From assembly GCA_021647745.1 (NCBI GenBank), contig JAKIUB010000002.1, positions 1 through 64,000 on the forward strand: 64,000 bases of DNA, written 5' to 3'. This DNA comes from Paracoccaceae bacterium. GTDB lineage: Bacteria > Pseudomonadota > Alphaproteobacteria > Rhodobacterales > Rhodobacteraceae. Each line of letters starts with the position of its first letter. Position 1 is the stretch's first letter. Made by a program: the position numbers and the translations under genes. Of this stretch, positions 18,149 to 26,663 are shown piece by piece. The notes beneath the pieces are model-generated. The model saw only the letters and a list, made by a program, of their open reading frames with translations. It did not search any database and was not told where the DNA came from.

Positions 18149-19449
18149 TACAGCTGGTTTTCGTTCTCTTTGATAAACAGATGCTCCCAGGCTTTTTCTA
18201 CTAGCCCGATAGACATTTGCGGCTCGACGCCCTCGTACTTACAGCTCGAAATCATTTGCTCGATCAGAAATTTTGGATGGTAGGACGCATAATTGTTATC
18301 GACCTTCGGGTAAAGTTCCAGCAGCAGATGGCTTAGCACTTCTTCCTTCATTTCCATAGGAAATCTAGCAACGGTCAGCAGGAAGATCTTGATATACTCG
18401 TCCCTGTCCGGGCTACCAACATAAATCTTGTAGTGGATCCGGCGCAGCGCCGCGCCGTCAAATATCTTGTGGGGGGCGAAGTTGGTCGAAAACATGACCT
18501 TGGTATCAAACGGCACGGTAAATTTTTGCCCCGATTGCAGGGTCAGGATATCAAAACCGGATTCCATTGGCACGATCCAGCGGTTGATCAGGGTCTGTGG
18601 CGGGGTGGACTGGCGGCCAAGATCGTCCACAATAAACACGCCACCCGAAGATTTTAGCTGCAAGGGCGCCTGATAGGTCTTTGAAACCGGGTTATAATTG
18701 AGGTCGAGCATATCCATTGTCAACTCGCCACCGGTTATCACGGTCGGGCGTTGGCAAAGAATATAGCGTTTGTCATGTCCGAGGCCGCCGAGGCGCAGTG
18801 CACCCGGATCCTGAGTGGGCTGGGCAATCTTTTTGTGGATCAGGGGATCATAAACCGAAATTACATTACCACTGTATTCGATAAATTCAGGCACATAGAT
18901 ATGGTCGGTATAGGCGTTTCGGATTCCGTCGGCGATAGATGATTTACCGTTACCCGGTGGTCCGTAAAATAGCACGGAACGGGGAGAATTGACGGCGGGG
19001 CCGAGCTGTTTGAGCATGTGATCGTTTATAATCAGATGCCCCATGCTGGCGTCGAGCGCCTCGCGCGATACTATTGCATCCCGGATTGATTGTGCCTCGA
19101 TCTGCCTTTTATAATCATCCAGCTTTACCGGCAGGGCACCAAAATACTCTGATTGCGTCAAAGCATCGAGGGCGGTGCGACGGCCTGCATCTGTCAGCTT
19201 GTAGCGCAGGTTTTTACTGTCCTCCAGCCGGGAGGCCCCGAGGGTTTCGATCATGTTATAGTCGCGGGTAATCTCGATCAGCTCTTGAGCCACCGGCACG
19301 CTGACCCGCAGGGCCTCGGAAATGGCGATGCTGTTGTCAAGATTACGCCGCAGCATGGTCTTGAGTAAAATCTCGCGCAGCAAGGTGAAATCAATCCCCA
19401 GATCGAGGAGCGACTTCGGGGAAGCCGGAATTGGTGTTTCAGTGGTCAT
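18148..19449 (-). CDS. AAA ATPase with N-terminal winged-helix-like region, Flp/Tad-associated
   Basis: 433 residues. An N-terminal helical/winged-helix region (about 20-105, ISEALRVSVPVAQELIEI and LRYKLTDAGRRTALDAL) precedes an AAA domain with Walker A GPPGNGKS at 163-170, Walker B VFIVDDLGRQ, a sensor region MFSTNFAP and arginine residues in ALRRIHYKI. The protein is soluble. Similar ATPases occur near Flp/Tad loci of alphaproteobacteria, but no function is established that I know of. It is divergent from the GT-C-like gene. Role proposals (assembly chaperone, regulator) are inference only. Confidence 0.7.
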   Translation of the reverse strand: MTTETPIPASPKSLLDLGIDFTLLREILLKTMLRRNLDNSIAISEALRVSVPVAQELIEITRDYNMIETLGASRLEDSKNLRYKLTDAGRRTALDALTQSEYFGALPVKLDDYKRQIEAQSIRDAIVSREALDASMGHLIINDHMLKQLGPAVNSPRSVLFYGPPGNGKSSIADGIRNAYTDHIYVPEFIEYSGNVISVYDPLIHKKIAQPTQDPGALRLGGLGHDKRYILCQRPTVITGGELTMDMLDLNYNPVSKTYQAPLQLKSSGGVFIVDDLGRQSTPPQTLINRWIVPMESGFDILTLQSGQKFTVPFDTKVMFSTNFAPHKIFDGAALRRIHYKIYVGSPDRDEYIKIFLLTVARFPMEMKEEVLSHLLLELYPKVDNNYASYHPKFLIEQMISSCKYEGVEPQMSIGLVEKAWEHLFIKENENQL

Positions 19450-19584
19450 GATGTGCCCCGCAGCAAGGTTTCATTTTCGGCGGTCCCCGTATCTGTTCGC
19501 CGATGCCAAAGGCGCAGCGATGCTGGTTTTATAGTCTATTTTAAACCGTTACACCGGAAACTGGTTTTGTTTCGGCGAGTGTAA

Positions 19585-19608
19585 CTTGCCAGATAGGTGA
19601 CTGGCAAG
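19585..19608. repeat. 8-bp perfect inverted repeat between divergent genes
   Basis: CTTGCCAG (19585-19592) and CTGGCAAG (19601-19608) with an eight-base spacer, inside the 206-bp region between the divergent AAA ATPase and GT-C-like genes. It may be an operator or an RNA hairpin. No adjoining T run supports a terminator. Confidence 0.5.
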
Positions 19609-19655
19609 CACCCGTTGAATTTTGGGGTTTTTTTTCGCCTTCAAAGACCATATGG

Positions 19656-21323
19656 TTGCCAAAACCTCACATCGGGAGCAAGGCTATCTCTATTCGCTAT
19701 TCTGTCCGCCTCGGGCTTGTGCTGCTGGCAGCGCTTTTGGTTGAAGCACTGGTCACATTATGGCCCTCCGGGCTGGCTATCACCGGCCACGAGGGGGATC
19801 TGATGCATATGCTGGATGCCTCCCTGCGCATGGTGGATGGCGAGATGCCCCATCTGGATTTCATGACCCCGATCGGCATATTGGGCTTTGCACCGGTGGC
19901 TTACTGGATATGGGCGGGCTTCATGGTCGGAAAGGCTACCTTGCTGGCCAATATGTCGATGGCGGTTTTTATGCTGCCGGCAATCTGGTGGGTTGGCGCC
20001 TCGCGGCTTAGCTTCGGGCAGGCGCTATTTTTCGGTTTGGGCATGATCGCCTTGCTGACCTCGCTGGTTTTTGGCGGCGCGGTGCCGACGATATCACTGT
20101 CAATGTATTATAACCGGTGGGCCTGGGCGGTTACCTTTCTGGTTTTGATGGTGGTGTTGCTGCCAGCGCGGCGTGATCTGGCCGAAAATCTGGTTTCACC
20201 GCTGCTGGTTGGCTCTGGTATGGCTGCGCTGGCGATGCTCAAAATGACCTTTTTTGTGCCACTTATGCCGGTGGTTATTTTGCTGATGCTGGCCCGAAAA
20301 CAATTCCGTCTGCTGCTCAAATCCCTTACCATCGGCTTGATGGTCGGACTGGCGTTACTGGCATGGCTTGGCCTGGATTTTTTCATCGCCTATTTTGAAA
20401 ACCTGCTGGTGCTGACAGGCGAAAGCTCCGGCCGCAGCACTCCCGGTGCCAGCTTTAGCACGGTGGTAGCAAGTCCGGCAAGCTTGCCGGGGTCGCTTGT
20501 GCTGCTGGCCGGTCTGCTGGTATTTCGAAAATCAGGCATGATGGAGCAGGGGTTGGTGTTTTTGCTCCTTGCGCCGGTTTTTGCCTATATCACTTTTCAA
20601 AATTGGGGAAATGACCCGAAATGGCTGTTTTTCATTATTCTCTATATCTGGGTAAACCTGCCATCTGCTGATAAAAAGACCCTGCTGGGCCTGCCTGCAA
20701 GGCAAAGCCTGCAAGTGCTGATGGTCGTTGCTATAACGGCGCTGTTTCCCTCTGCCATTTCTATCCTGACATCGCCGCTACGCGCTGCTTTTTCCAGCAC
20801 CGAGGGCTTTGTGCGCGTGCCACTGTCCCCCCCCGGCCTTGGCGATATCTGGTTGCCCGAGGCGCGGATGAAAAATGCAATTATCACACAGCCTATGCAA
20901 GGCATGCCAGCCCCGGTTCCACTTGTGGAGCCTTTGGTGATTGATGGTATCGGCTTTCCGGAATGTAGAGGCGCGGCTACGGCTATTCCCATTCCGCTGG
21001 CGATGGCCAAGGAAGTAGCCGGGCTCGAATTCACCCGTGACCGCCCGGTACTTACCGCAGATTTGCTCAATAGCAGCTGGCTTCTTGCCGATGTCACAAG
21101 GGTCAAAGGTGCCGCGCCGTGGTATTATGGCGATAATTCAGGCTTTGAGGATGCAGAATTTCTGCTGGTGCCGGTTTGCCCGCTTAACGTCGATATGCGC
21201 CGACAGATGGTGAGCAACTTTGAAGAAGCTGGCTATACGCTAAAAGCAGCCTACAGCTCCGAACTTATGGGATTGTTCGAGATTGTCAAACCGGCCCAAC
21301 CAGATAGGCCGCTAGATAGGTGA
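19656..21323 (+). CDS. Polytopic membrane protein, GT-C glycosyltransferase-like
   Basis: About 555 residues: roughly ten hydrophobic segments to residue 370, then a soluble C-terminal domain of about 180 residues. The first extracytoplasmic loop contains HEGDLMHMLDASLRMVDG and HLDFMTPIG, a pattern like the acidic-residue loop of GT-C transferases, which take sugars from polyprenyl phosphates. That assignment is inference; no family can be named with certainty. The start is unclear: TTG at 19656 is the first in-frame candidate and no ATG precedes the first helix; GGGAG at 19674-19678 would suit a rare start near 19686. The 3' end overlaps the convergent prepilin peptidase gene by 38 bp. Confidence 0.6.
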   Translation: MPKPHIGSKAISIRYSVRLGLVLLAALLVEALVTLWPSGLAITGHEGDLMHMLDASLRMVDGEMPHLDFMTPIGILGFAPVAYWIWAGFMVGKATLLANMSMAVFMLPAIWWVGASRLSFGQALFFGLGMIALLTSLVFGGAVPTISLSMYYNRWAWAVTFLVLMVVLLPARRDLAENLVSPLLVGSGMAALAMLKMTFFVPLMPVVILLMLARKQFRLLLKSLTIGLMVGLALLAWLGLDFFIAYFENLLVLTGESSGRSTPGASFSTVVASPASLPGSLVLLAGLLVFRKSGMMEQGLVFLLLAPVFAYITFQNWGNDPKWLFFIILYIWVNLPSADKKTLLGLPARQSLQVLMVVAITALFPSAISILTSPLRAAFSSTEGFVRVPLSPPGLGDIWLPEARMKNAIITQPMQGMPAPVPLVEPLVIDGIGFPECRGAATAIPIPLAMAKEVAGLEFTRDRPVLTADLLNSSWLLADVTRVKGAAPWYYGDNSGFEDAEFLLVPVCPLNVDMRRQMVSNFEEAGYTLKAAYSSELMGLFEIVKPAQPDRPLDR

Positions 21324-21774
21324 TCAAGCCGCCCGTCAGCGCAAAACCATAGGGAAAACGCCGCTTCCAGCCCTTGCCTTCCCATGAGGCCCAGCCTTTG
21401 GGTGCAAGGCCTACCCAGCCAAAAATCAGGTGGGTCAGCACCGCCATGATAGAGGCAAGCGCGACAAACATGGTGAAGCTGAGTAGCTGCCCCGTATCGA
21501 CAAACGGAATAATCGCCGATGTATATTTGAGGTCTCCCGCGGGCACTAGCCCTGCCGCATGGATAAGGATGCTGGCGAGCAGGGCGATGAGCCCGTAGGC
21601 AAGGCTGCGCAGATATTCGTCAAACTCCAACACCATTGGCCCGACGATAACAAAAACCACCACCAGCGAAAGCGGCACGATATTGGGAATTTTTAGGTAT
21701 TTCAGATCAGTCCATGTCGCATAAAGCCCGAAGGGCAAGGTGACAATTAGAAAAACAAGTGCCCAGGGTTCCAT
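21286..21774 (-). CDS. cpaA: Flp prepilin peptidase (TadV/CpaA, A24 family)
   Basis: 162 residues and about five membrane helices. Both aspartates of the type IV prepilin peptidase family are present: Asp23 in TWTDLKYLKIPN and Asp81 in PAGDLKY. It lacks the N-methyltransferase domain of PilD, as TadV-type enzymes do. It should cut the leaders of the two Flp pilins at 31.3-31.8 kb. It is the last gene of the minus-strand tad operon, seven bases after the TPR lipoprotein gene. Confidence 0.9.
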   Translation of the reverse strand: MEPWALVFLIVTLPFGLYATWTDLKYLKIPNIVPLSLVVVFVIVGPMVLEFDEYLRSLAYGLIALLASILIHAAGLVPAGDLKYTSAIIPFVDTGQLLSFTMFVALASIMAVLTHLIFGWVGLAPKGWASWEGKGWKRRFPYGFALTGGLITYLAAYLVGPV

Positions 21775-21781
21775 TTTATGC

Positions 21782-22651
21782 CTAAAGGTTGATGTTGGTT
21801 GTCAGGGCGCGCAAGGCGTCCACCGCAGCACCAAAATAGCGTGGATGGGTATCGACCGCTTCCCCGAGAAGGCCCCGCGCCATATCCCGCTCCCCGCGGT
21901 CAACCGCCACTTTTGCGGCTTCATAATAGAGCAGGGCGCGTTCTTCGTCGCTCATCGGGATTACCGGAAGATTATATTCGCCGCGCATGGCACGAACGGT
22001 CACAAGGTTGGCCTTGGCACGAAACAGGGTCGGATCAGCGCGCAGTGCCTGCCGGAAAAGCTTCTCCGCATCCTGTAAATTACCACGGATACGCTTGGAA
22101 AAGCCCCAGTTGTTGAGGGTGTTTGCCGGCGCGGTGGTTAGCCCGCGGGCGATATCATAAAAGCTGTCGGCCTTGGCCCATTGCTTGTTACGATCCGCCA
22201 TGATCGCCTCAAGGCGGTAGCGGTCGTAGGTTTCGTATGTTGGCGGAATGGCATTGAGCTGGGCCTGCCCCTCGTCCCAGCCGCCGTTGCGAATATAGGC
22301 ATCTGCCATGATGATCCGGTCTTCATTTTGCAACTGCCCTGCCTCGGCAATAGCCTCGTAAACCAAAACCGCCTCGGCATGTTTGCCGGCGCGCACAAGC
22401 GAAACAGCTAGACCGCGCTTGAAGTCAATACGATCCGGGGATTGTGCTGCCGAATTTCTGAAATAGCGCACGGCTTCTTCGGGGTCGGCGAATTCGAGCA
22501 TGATGTCGTTGAGGTCCGAAGCGTCTATTACATTAAGGGCACCGCCTGGCAGCGCTTTGTCCGCGTCCGATATTCCCCCGCCAGCGCAAGCGCCGATAAA
22601 CAAAACAGAGAAAAGAAGAGTGGTGTTTTTGATTACTTTATGGCCCGGCAT
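21782..22651 (-). CDS. TPR lipoprotein, TadD-like
   Basis: 289 residues. Signal sequence with a lipobox FIGAC (Cys about residue 22), then repeated TPR-type helices such as EEAVRYFRNSAAQSPDRIDFKRGLA, AEAVLVYEAIAEAG and QDAEKLFRQALRADPTLFRAKANL. TadD-type lipoproteins are outer-membrane pilotins for the secretin in Flp systems. The ATG at 22651 is chosen over one 45 bases upstream because GAGGA lies five bases before it and the signal peptide begins there. Confidence 0.82.
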   Translation of the reverse strand: MPGHKVIKNTTLLFSVLFIGACAGGGISDADKALPGGALNVIDASDLNDIMLEFADPEEAVRYFRNSAAQSPDRIDFKRGLAVSLVRAGKHAEAVLVYEAIAEAGQLQNEDRIIMADAYIRNGGWDEGQAQLNAIPPTYETYDRYRLEAIMADRNKQWAKADSFYDIARGLTTAPANTLNNWGFSKRIRGNLQDAEKLFRQALRADPTLFRAKANLVTVRAMRGEYNLPVIPMSDEERALLYYEAAKVAVDRGERDMARGLLGEAVDTHPRYFGAAVDALRALTTNINL

Positions 22652-22667
22652 TGTATCCTCGCATTGT

Positions 22668-23231
22668 TTACTGCCCCAGTAACAAGTAGCGCCCATTGCC
22701 TCGCCGAACCAGCAAGAAATTGAACTTTTCGGGGATTTCCGCCGAGGCTGCTTTTGACAGGCGGATCGCCAAAATCAAATTTTGCCGAATATCGTCAGAA
22801 TCACCATTATCTAGCGCAAAAGCCCGCTGAAAACTGGAGCGTGCCTTGTAAAACTGTTGAGAGTTTATCTGCACCACACCAAGATTGTTCCATGCGGGCA
22901 CAAAGGCCGGGTCTTTTTTGACCGCCTTTTGCAGCCACTGTTGGGCTTGCCCCAAGCGCCCGAGCCGCATATTGGCCGAGCCAATAGCGCTCAGCACATC
23001 GGTATTCAGTCCATATTTTGTGACCGCGCGGGTATAGGCGGCAAGGGCCAGATCGTATTCGCCAGCGGCCATCAGCCTGTGTCCGACAACCAGCCCGTCC
23101 ACCGCTTCGGTGATGCGTTCCGTGCCAGGCGGCGGTGCAAGACCTTCACGATTGTTGGCCAATGGCCCGGTGGTGCTTTCGCAGGCCGATAGGGCCAAAA
23201 GAAGCCCGAAAAGGGCAAACGCGCTACGCAC
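22668..23231 (-). CDS. Second TPR lipoprotein, TadD-like
   Basis: 187 residues. Signal peptide with lipobox LSAC (Cys about residue 18) and TPR motifs: AAGEYDLALAAYTRAVTKYG, MRLGRLGQAQQWLQKAVKKDP and NLGVVQINSQQFYKARSSFQRAFAL. Placed between tadC and the first TPR lipoprotein gene, both in the same orientation. Having two consecutive TPR lipoproteins is common in alphaproteobacterial tad clusters; which is the functional TadD cannot be told. Confidence 0.82.
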   Translation of the reverse strand: MRSAFALFGLLLALSACESTTGPLANNREGLAPPPGTERITEAVDGLVVGHRLMAAGEYDLALAAYTRAVTKYGLNTDVLSAIGSANMRLGRLGQAQQWLQKAVKKDPAFVPAWNNLGVVQINSQQFYKARSSFQRAFALDNGDSDDIRQNLILAIRLSKAASAEIPEKFNFLLVRRGNGRYLLLGQ

Positions 23232-24215
23232 CTATTGGCCTCCGCCCAGCAAGTTTACATAAATGTCGTATACCGATGGCCCGACCATAATAATTAGCAA
23301 GGGTGGTACGGTAAACAGCATGGTTGCCAGAGTCATTTTTGTTGGCAGCTTGTTGGCTTTCTCCTCGGCTTTCATGATGCGTTTATCACGCATTTCAAAA
23401 GCATAGATGCGCAAGGCATCGCTGATCGAGGTCCCGAAATTCGCGGACTGGATCAACACGGTCACAAACGAGCTGATATCCGTAATACCGCAACGCTCGC
23501 CAAGATCACGCAGTACCGTGACCCGCTCCTTGCCAGCCCGAAGCTCGTTGGCGACGATTTCGAATTCTTCGGCTAGTGGAATATTGGAATGCTTGATTTC
23601 GGTTGCAACCCGCACGATAGACTGGTCTAGCGATTGTCCGGCCTCGACGCAAACCAACATAAGGTCCAGCGCGTCTGGAAAGCCGTTTTCAAGCTCTTCC
23701 TGGCGGTTTTGGCGCCGCCTTTCGACCCAGTAACTGGGGAAATAATATCCGGCAATACCCGGGGCGAGAACAAAAAACAGCAAGGCCGTAGCCGAGAGTT
23801 CTTTGTCCTGAAAAATCGTATAGAGTAGTCCGAGACCAAGGAAGGATATACCGAGGATCATGCGCAAAAAGTTATAGTTTCCAACAGCCCCCTGCGAGCG
23901 GTAGCCGGCTTGCAACAGCCTGAGCCGCGCTGCCGAAAGCTCTTTGTCATCCTGTGGCGTCAGATAGGCTTCGAATTTCTGAAGATTAAGCCTGCCACTG
24001 TCATAGCGCAGGTTGATGCCGGCCTTTGCACCGTCTTTTTCCTTGAAGGCACCTGGCGCATTTCCACGCCCGAGCTTGGCAAAAGGGTCATCCCCCTTTT
24101 TCAAAATAAGCGGCAAGGAGAGCAGGATTAAAAACACCCCGACCCCGCCCGCAACCATTACCGGCCCAAGCGGCCCGAGTAATGCGGTGATAAATTCCAA
24201 TGTTGTGTTAATCAC
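23232..24215 (-). CDS. tadC: Tad pilus inner-membrane platform protein TadC
   Basis: 327 residues, type II secretion F family. N-terminal helix (LGPVMVAGGVGVFLILLSLPLIL), a central pair of helices and a C-terminal helix surround the T2SSF domain (about residues 185-310) with FPDALDLMLVCVEAGQSLDQSI and the conserved glycines. With TadB it forms the platform turned by TadA. The gene is 19 bases after tadB and abuts the TPR lipoprotein gene. Confidence 0.92.
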   Translation of the reverse strand: MINTTLEFITALLGPLGPVMVAGGVGVFLILLSLPLILKKGDDPFAKLGRGNAPGAFKEKDGAKAGINLRYDSGRLNLQKFEAYLTPQDDKELSAARLRLLQAGYRSQGAVGNYNFLRMILGISFLGLGLLYTIFQDKELSATALLFFVLAPGIAGYYFPSYWVERRRQNRQEELENGFPDALDLMLVCVEAGQSLDQSIVRVATEIKHSNIPLAEEFEIVANELRAGKERVTVLRDLGERCGITDISSFVTVLIQSANFGTSISDALRIYAFEMRDKRIMKAEEKANKLPTKMTLATMLFTVPPLLIIMVGPSVYDIYVNLLGGGQ

Positions 24216-24234
24216 AACAAATCCTTTCCATCAT

Positions 24235-25197
24235 TCAAACCTTGATATCGACCATCATACGCATAACAAAAACATTAATGGTCAAAAATACAAACACGAT
24301 AATTGCCAGCGGCATAAATACCGGGGTGTCCATAACCCCGTCGTAATAATTTGGTTGCAATACATTGATCGCTACCAGTGCCAACAGTGGAAAGATAGAC
24401 AAAAACCAGCCGGACCATTTGGCCTCGGCGGTAATGGCGTCGACCCGCCGGAAAAGCTTGAAGCGCGAGCGGATCACCTTGGAAAGCCCGTCAAGGATCT
24501 CGGCAAGGTTCCCGCCGGACTGGCTCTGGATAGAAACGGCAACCGCCAGAAAACGAAGATCCTGGACATCGACGCGCTCGGTCATTCTGCGTAGCGAGTC
24601 CGAAATTTCGGCCCCGAAATTGGCTTCGTCAACCAGAATACCGAATTCGGTCCCCAGCGGATCAGGCATTTCCTGGGCAACAATATTTACGGAGCTGGCA
24701 AAAGGGTGCCCGACCCGCAAGCTGCGCACCATCAGCTCCACCGCGTCGGGTAGTTGCTCTTCAAACAGGTCCATACGTTTTTTGGCTTTTGAGCCTAGCC
24801 AGACATAAACCGCCCCGTAGCCCATGGCTGCCGAAACCACGATCCGCATGGTGAGGCTCGCCGAGGTAAACAGGGTTAGCCCGACAAAAGAGAGCACAAT
24901 CAACAGCAAAACGATGGCTAAAATCGCATTAGGGGTGAATGCTATATTGGCAACGGATGCCTTTTTGGATAGCATACCGATCACCGGTATGCGCAGGGTG
25001 CGCGAGTGCTGCTCACGCTCCTTGCGCAGGGTTTCCATCACGGCTTCCCGGCTTTCGCCCTTTTCCAACAGTTGTAGCCGCCGGTTGACCCGACTTTCGA
25101 GGCGCACGGATTTACCGAATACCGCAAGGTAGATACCTTCGATCAGAAAAAGAACAGCGGCAAAGATGACGGCATAGATTAGAGGTTCGATACTCAT
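24235..25197 (-). CDS. tadB: Tad pilus inner-membrane platform protein TadB
   Basis: 320 residues, T2SSF family. An N-terminal helix, a basic cytoplasmic stretch, then two helices near residues 85-125 and the T2SSF domain with LPDAVELMVRSLRVGHPFASSV, FLAVAVSIQSQSGGNLAEIL and a C-terminal pair of helices. Partner of TadC. Its start overlaps the tadA stop by four bases, indicating coupling. Confidence 0.92.
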   Translation of the reverse strand: MSIEPLIYAVIFAAVLFLIEGIYLAVFGKSVRLESRVNRRLQLLEKGESREAVMETLRKEREQHSRTLRIPVIGMLSKKASVANIAFTPNAILAIVLLLIVLSFVGLTLFTSASLTMRIVVSAAMGYGAVYVWLGSKAKKRMDLFEEQLPDAVELMVRSLRVGHPFASSVNIVAQEMPDPLGTEFGILVDEANFGAEISDSLRRMTERVDVQDLRFLAVAVSIQSQSGGNLAEILDGLSKVIRSRFKLFRRVDAITAEAKWSGWFLSIFPLLALVAINVLQPNYYDGVMDTPVFMPLAIIVFVFLTINVFVMRMMVDIKV

Positions 25198-26651
25198 AGC
25201 TTGATGTCCGTTGAGTCAGTATAGACAGGGGTATCCGAAAAGAGTGACGCCGGAACATGATGCCCCCACTGCTTGAAGCGCTCCATAAAGGACGAGCGCA
25301 ACCCGGTTGCAGTGAAGTGCCCGTGAATGGTGCCGTCTTCGTCTACGCTGTCGCGCTGGAACTTGAAAACTTCCTGCATGGAGATGATCTCTCCCTCCAT
25401 GCCGGTTATTTCGGTAATGGATACCATCCGCCGCGAACCATCTGTCAACCGGCTGACCTGCACGATCAGGTTAACCGCCGAGGCGATTTGCCCACGGCTG
25501 GCCTTGGTTGGCATATCTACGCCCGACATGGCGATCATGTTTTCAAGGCGGGAAAGGCTGTCGCGGGCGGAGTTGGCGTGGATGGTGGTCATCGAGCCGT
25601 CATGGCCGGTATTCATAGCCTGTAGCATGTCGATCACTTCGTCACCCCGGGTCTCGCCGACGATAATACGGTCAGGCCGCATCCGCAGCGCATTGCGCAA
25701 AAGATCGCGCTGGCTTACCTCGCCCTTGCCTTCCACATTGGCGGGGCGGCTTTCCATCCGGCCAACATGGATCTGCTGAAGCTGAAGCTCCGCGGTATCC
25801 TCGATGGTAACGATTCTCTCTTTGGCGCCAATAAAGCCTGAAAGGGCATTCAGCGTGGTGGTTTTACCCGAGCCGGTTCCGCCGGATACGATGATATTCA
25901 GCCGGGTGGCTACCGCCGCCTTGAGATAGGTGGCCATCTGCTCGTTGAAGGCGCCAAAATTGATCAGCTCCTCGATAGAGAGCTTATCCTTGGAGAATTT
26001 ACGAATGGAAACCAGCGCGCCGTCCACTGCGCAGGGCGGCACCATGGCGTTAAAGCGCGAGCCATCCGAGAGGCGTGCATCAACATAGGGGTGGCTTTCA
26101 TCGACCCGGCGGCCAACAGCCGACACGATCTTGTCGATCACTCTGAGCAGGTGGCGGTCATCCTTGAAGCGCACCGAAGTCAGCTCCAGTTTGCCTGACC
26201 GCTCGACAAATATCTGGTAAGGCCCGTTGATTAGAATGTCGTTCACCGTCTCATCGCGCAATAACGGCTGGATCGGGCCAAGGCCTGTCACTTCGTCCAT
26301 CAGGTCTTGGAGCAGCTCTTTTTGGTCCTGTGCGGTGAGCACCACGCCCATTTCGTGGACACCCTCGCGGGTGATTGCGGAAATTTCGCGGCGCAAATCA
26401 GCCTCTGCGGCGGTGTCAACTGCCGAAAGGTTGAGGTTCTCCAGCAAGCGTTTGTGGATCTCCATCCGGAGACCCATCAGTTTGTCGAGGCGCTTTTGCT
26501 CGCGCAGCTTTGCGTCCTGCTCCTCCGTGCTCAAGTGGGCACCGGCATCCGGACGCGCTTTTTCGATCACTTCCGGCTCGAGCGATAGCGCCCCTATGAT
26601 CGGCTGGGCTTCTGGGGCAGGTTGTTGGTTTTGCTTGAAACGTCCAAACAT
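25194..26651 (-). CDS. tadA: Tad pilus secretion ATPase TadA (CpaF)
   Basis: 485 residues. N-terminal helical region, then the secretion ATPase core with Walker A GGTGSGKTT at 257-265, an Asp box (IVTIEDTAELQL), Walker B (MRPDRIIVGETRGDEVIDML) and a His box (GSMTTIHANS). A hexameric motor that drives Flp pilus assembly and perhaps retraction. It lies 12 bases after cpaE and overlaps tadB. The length matches CpaF proteins of Rhodobacterales. Confidence 0.96.
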   Translation of the reverse strand: MFGRFKQNQQPAPEAQPIIGALSLEPEVIEKARPDAGAHLSTEEQDAKLREQKRLDKLMGLRMEIHKRLLENLNLSAVDTAAEADLRREISAITREGVHEMGVVLTAQDQKELLQDLMDEVTGLGPIQPLLRDETVNDILINGPYQIFVERSGKLELTSVRFKDDRHLLRVIDKIVSAVGRRVDESHPYVDARLSDGSRFNAMVPPCAVDGALVSIRKFSKDKLSIEELINFGAFNEQMATYLKAAVATRLNIIVSGGTGSGKTTTLNALSGFIGAKERIVTIEDTAELQLQQIHVGRMESRPANVEGKGEVSQRDLLRNALRMRPDRIIVGETRGDEVIDMLQAMNTGHDGSMTTIHANSARDSLSRLENMIAMSGVDMPTKASRGQIASAVNLIVQVSRLTDGSRRMVSITEITGMEGEIISMQEVFKFQRDSVDEDGTIHGHFTATGLRSSFMERFKQWGHHVPASLFSDTPVYTDSTDIKL

Positions 26652-26663
26652 CTGGCTCTCCGG

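Noticed and set aside
18148..19449. CbbQ/NorQ partner of the CbbO protein
   Set aside because: Sequence and N-terminal domain differ from MoxR-type CbbQ, and the gene sits 16 kb away beside the pilus locus.
22668..23231. Treating the two TPR lipoproteins as a duplication artefact
   Set aside because: They differ throughout and both have their own lipobox, so they are separate genes.
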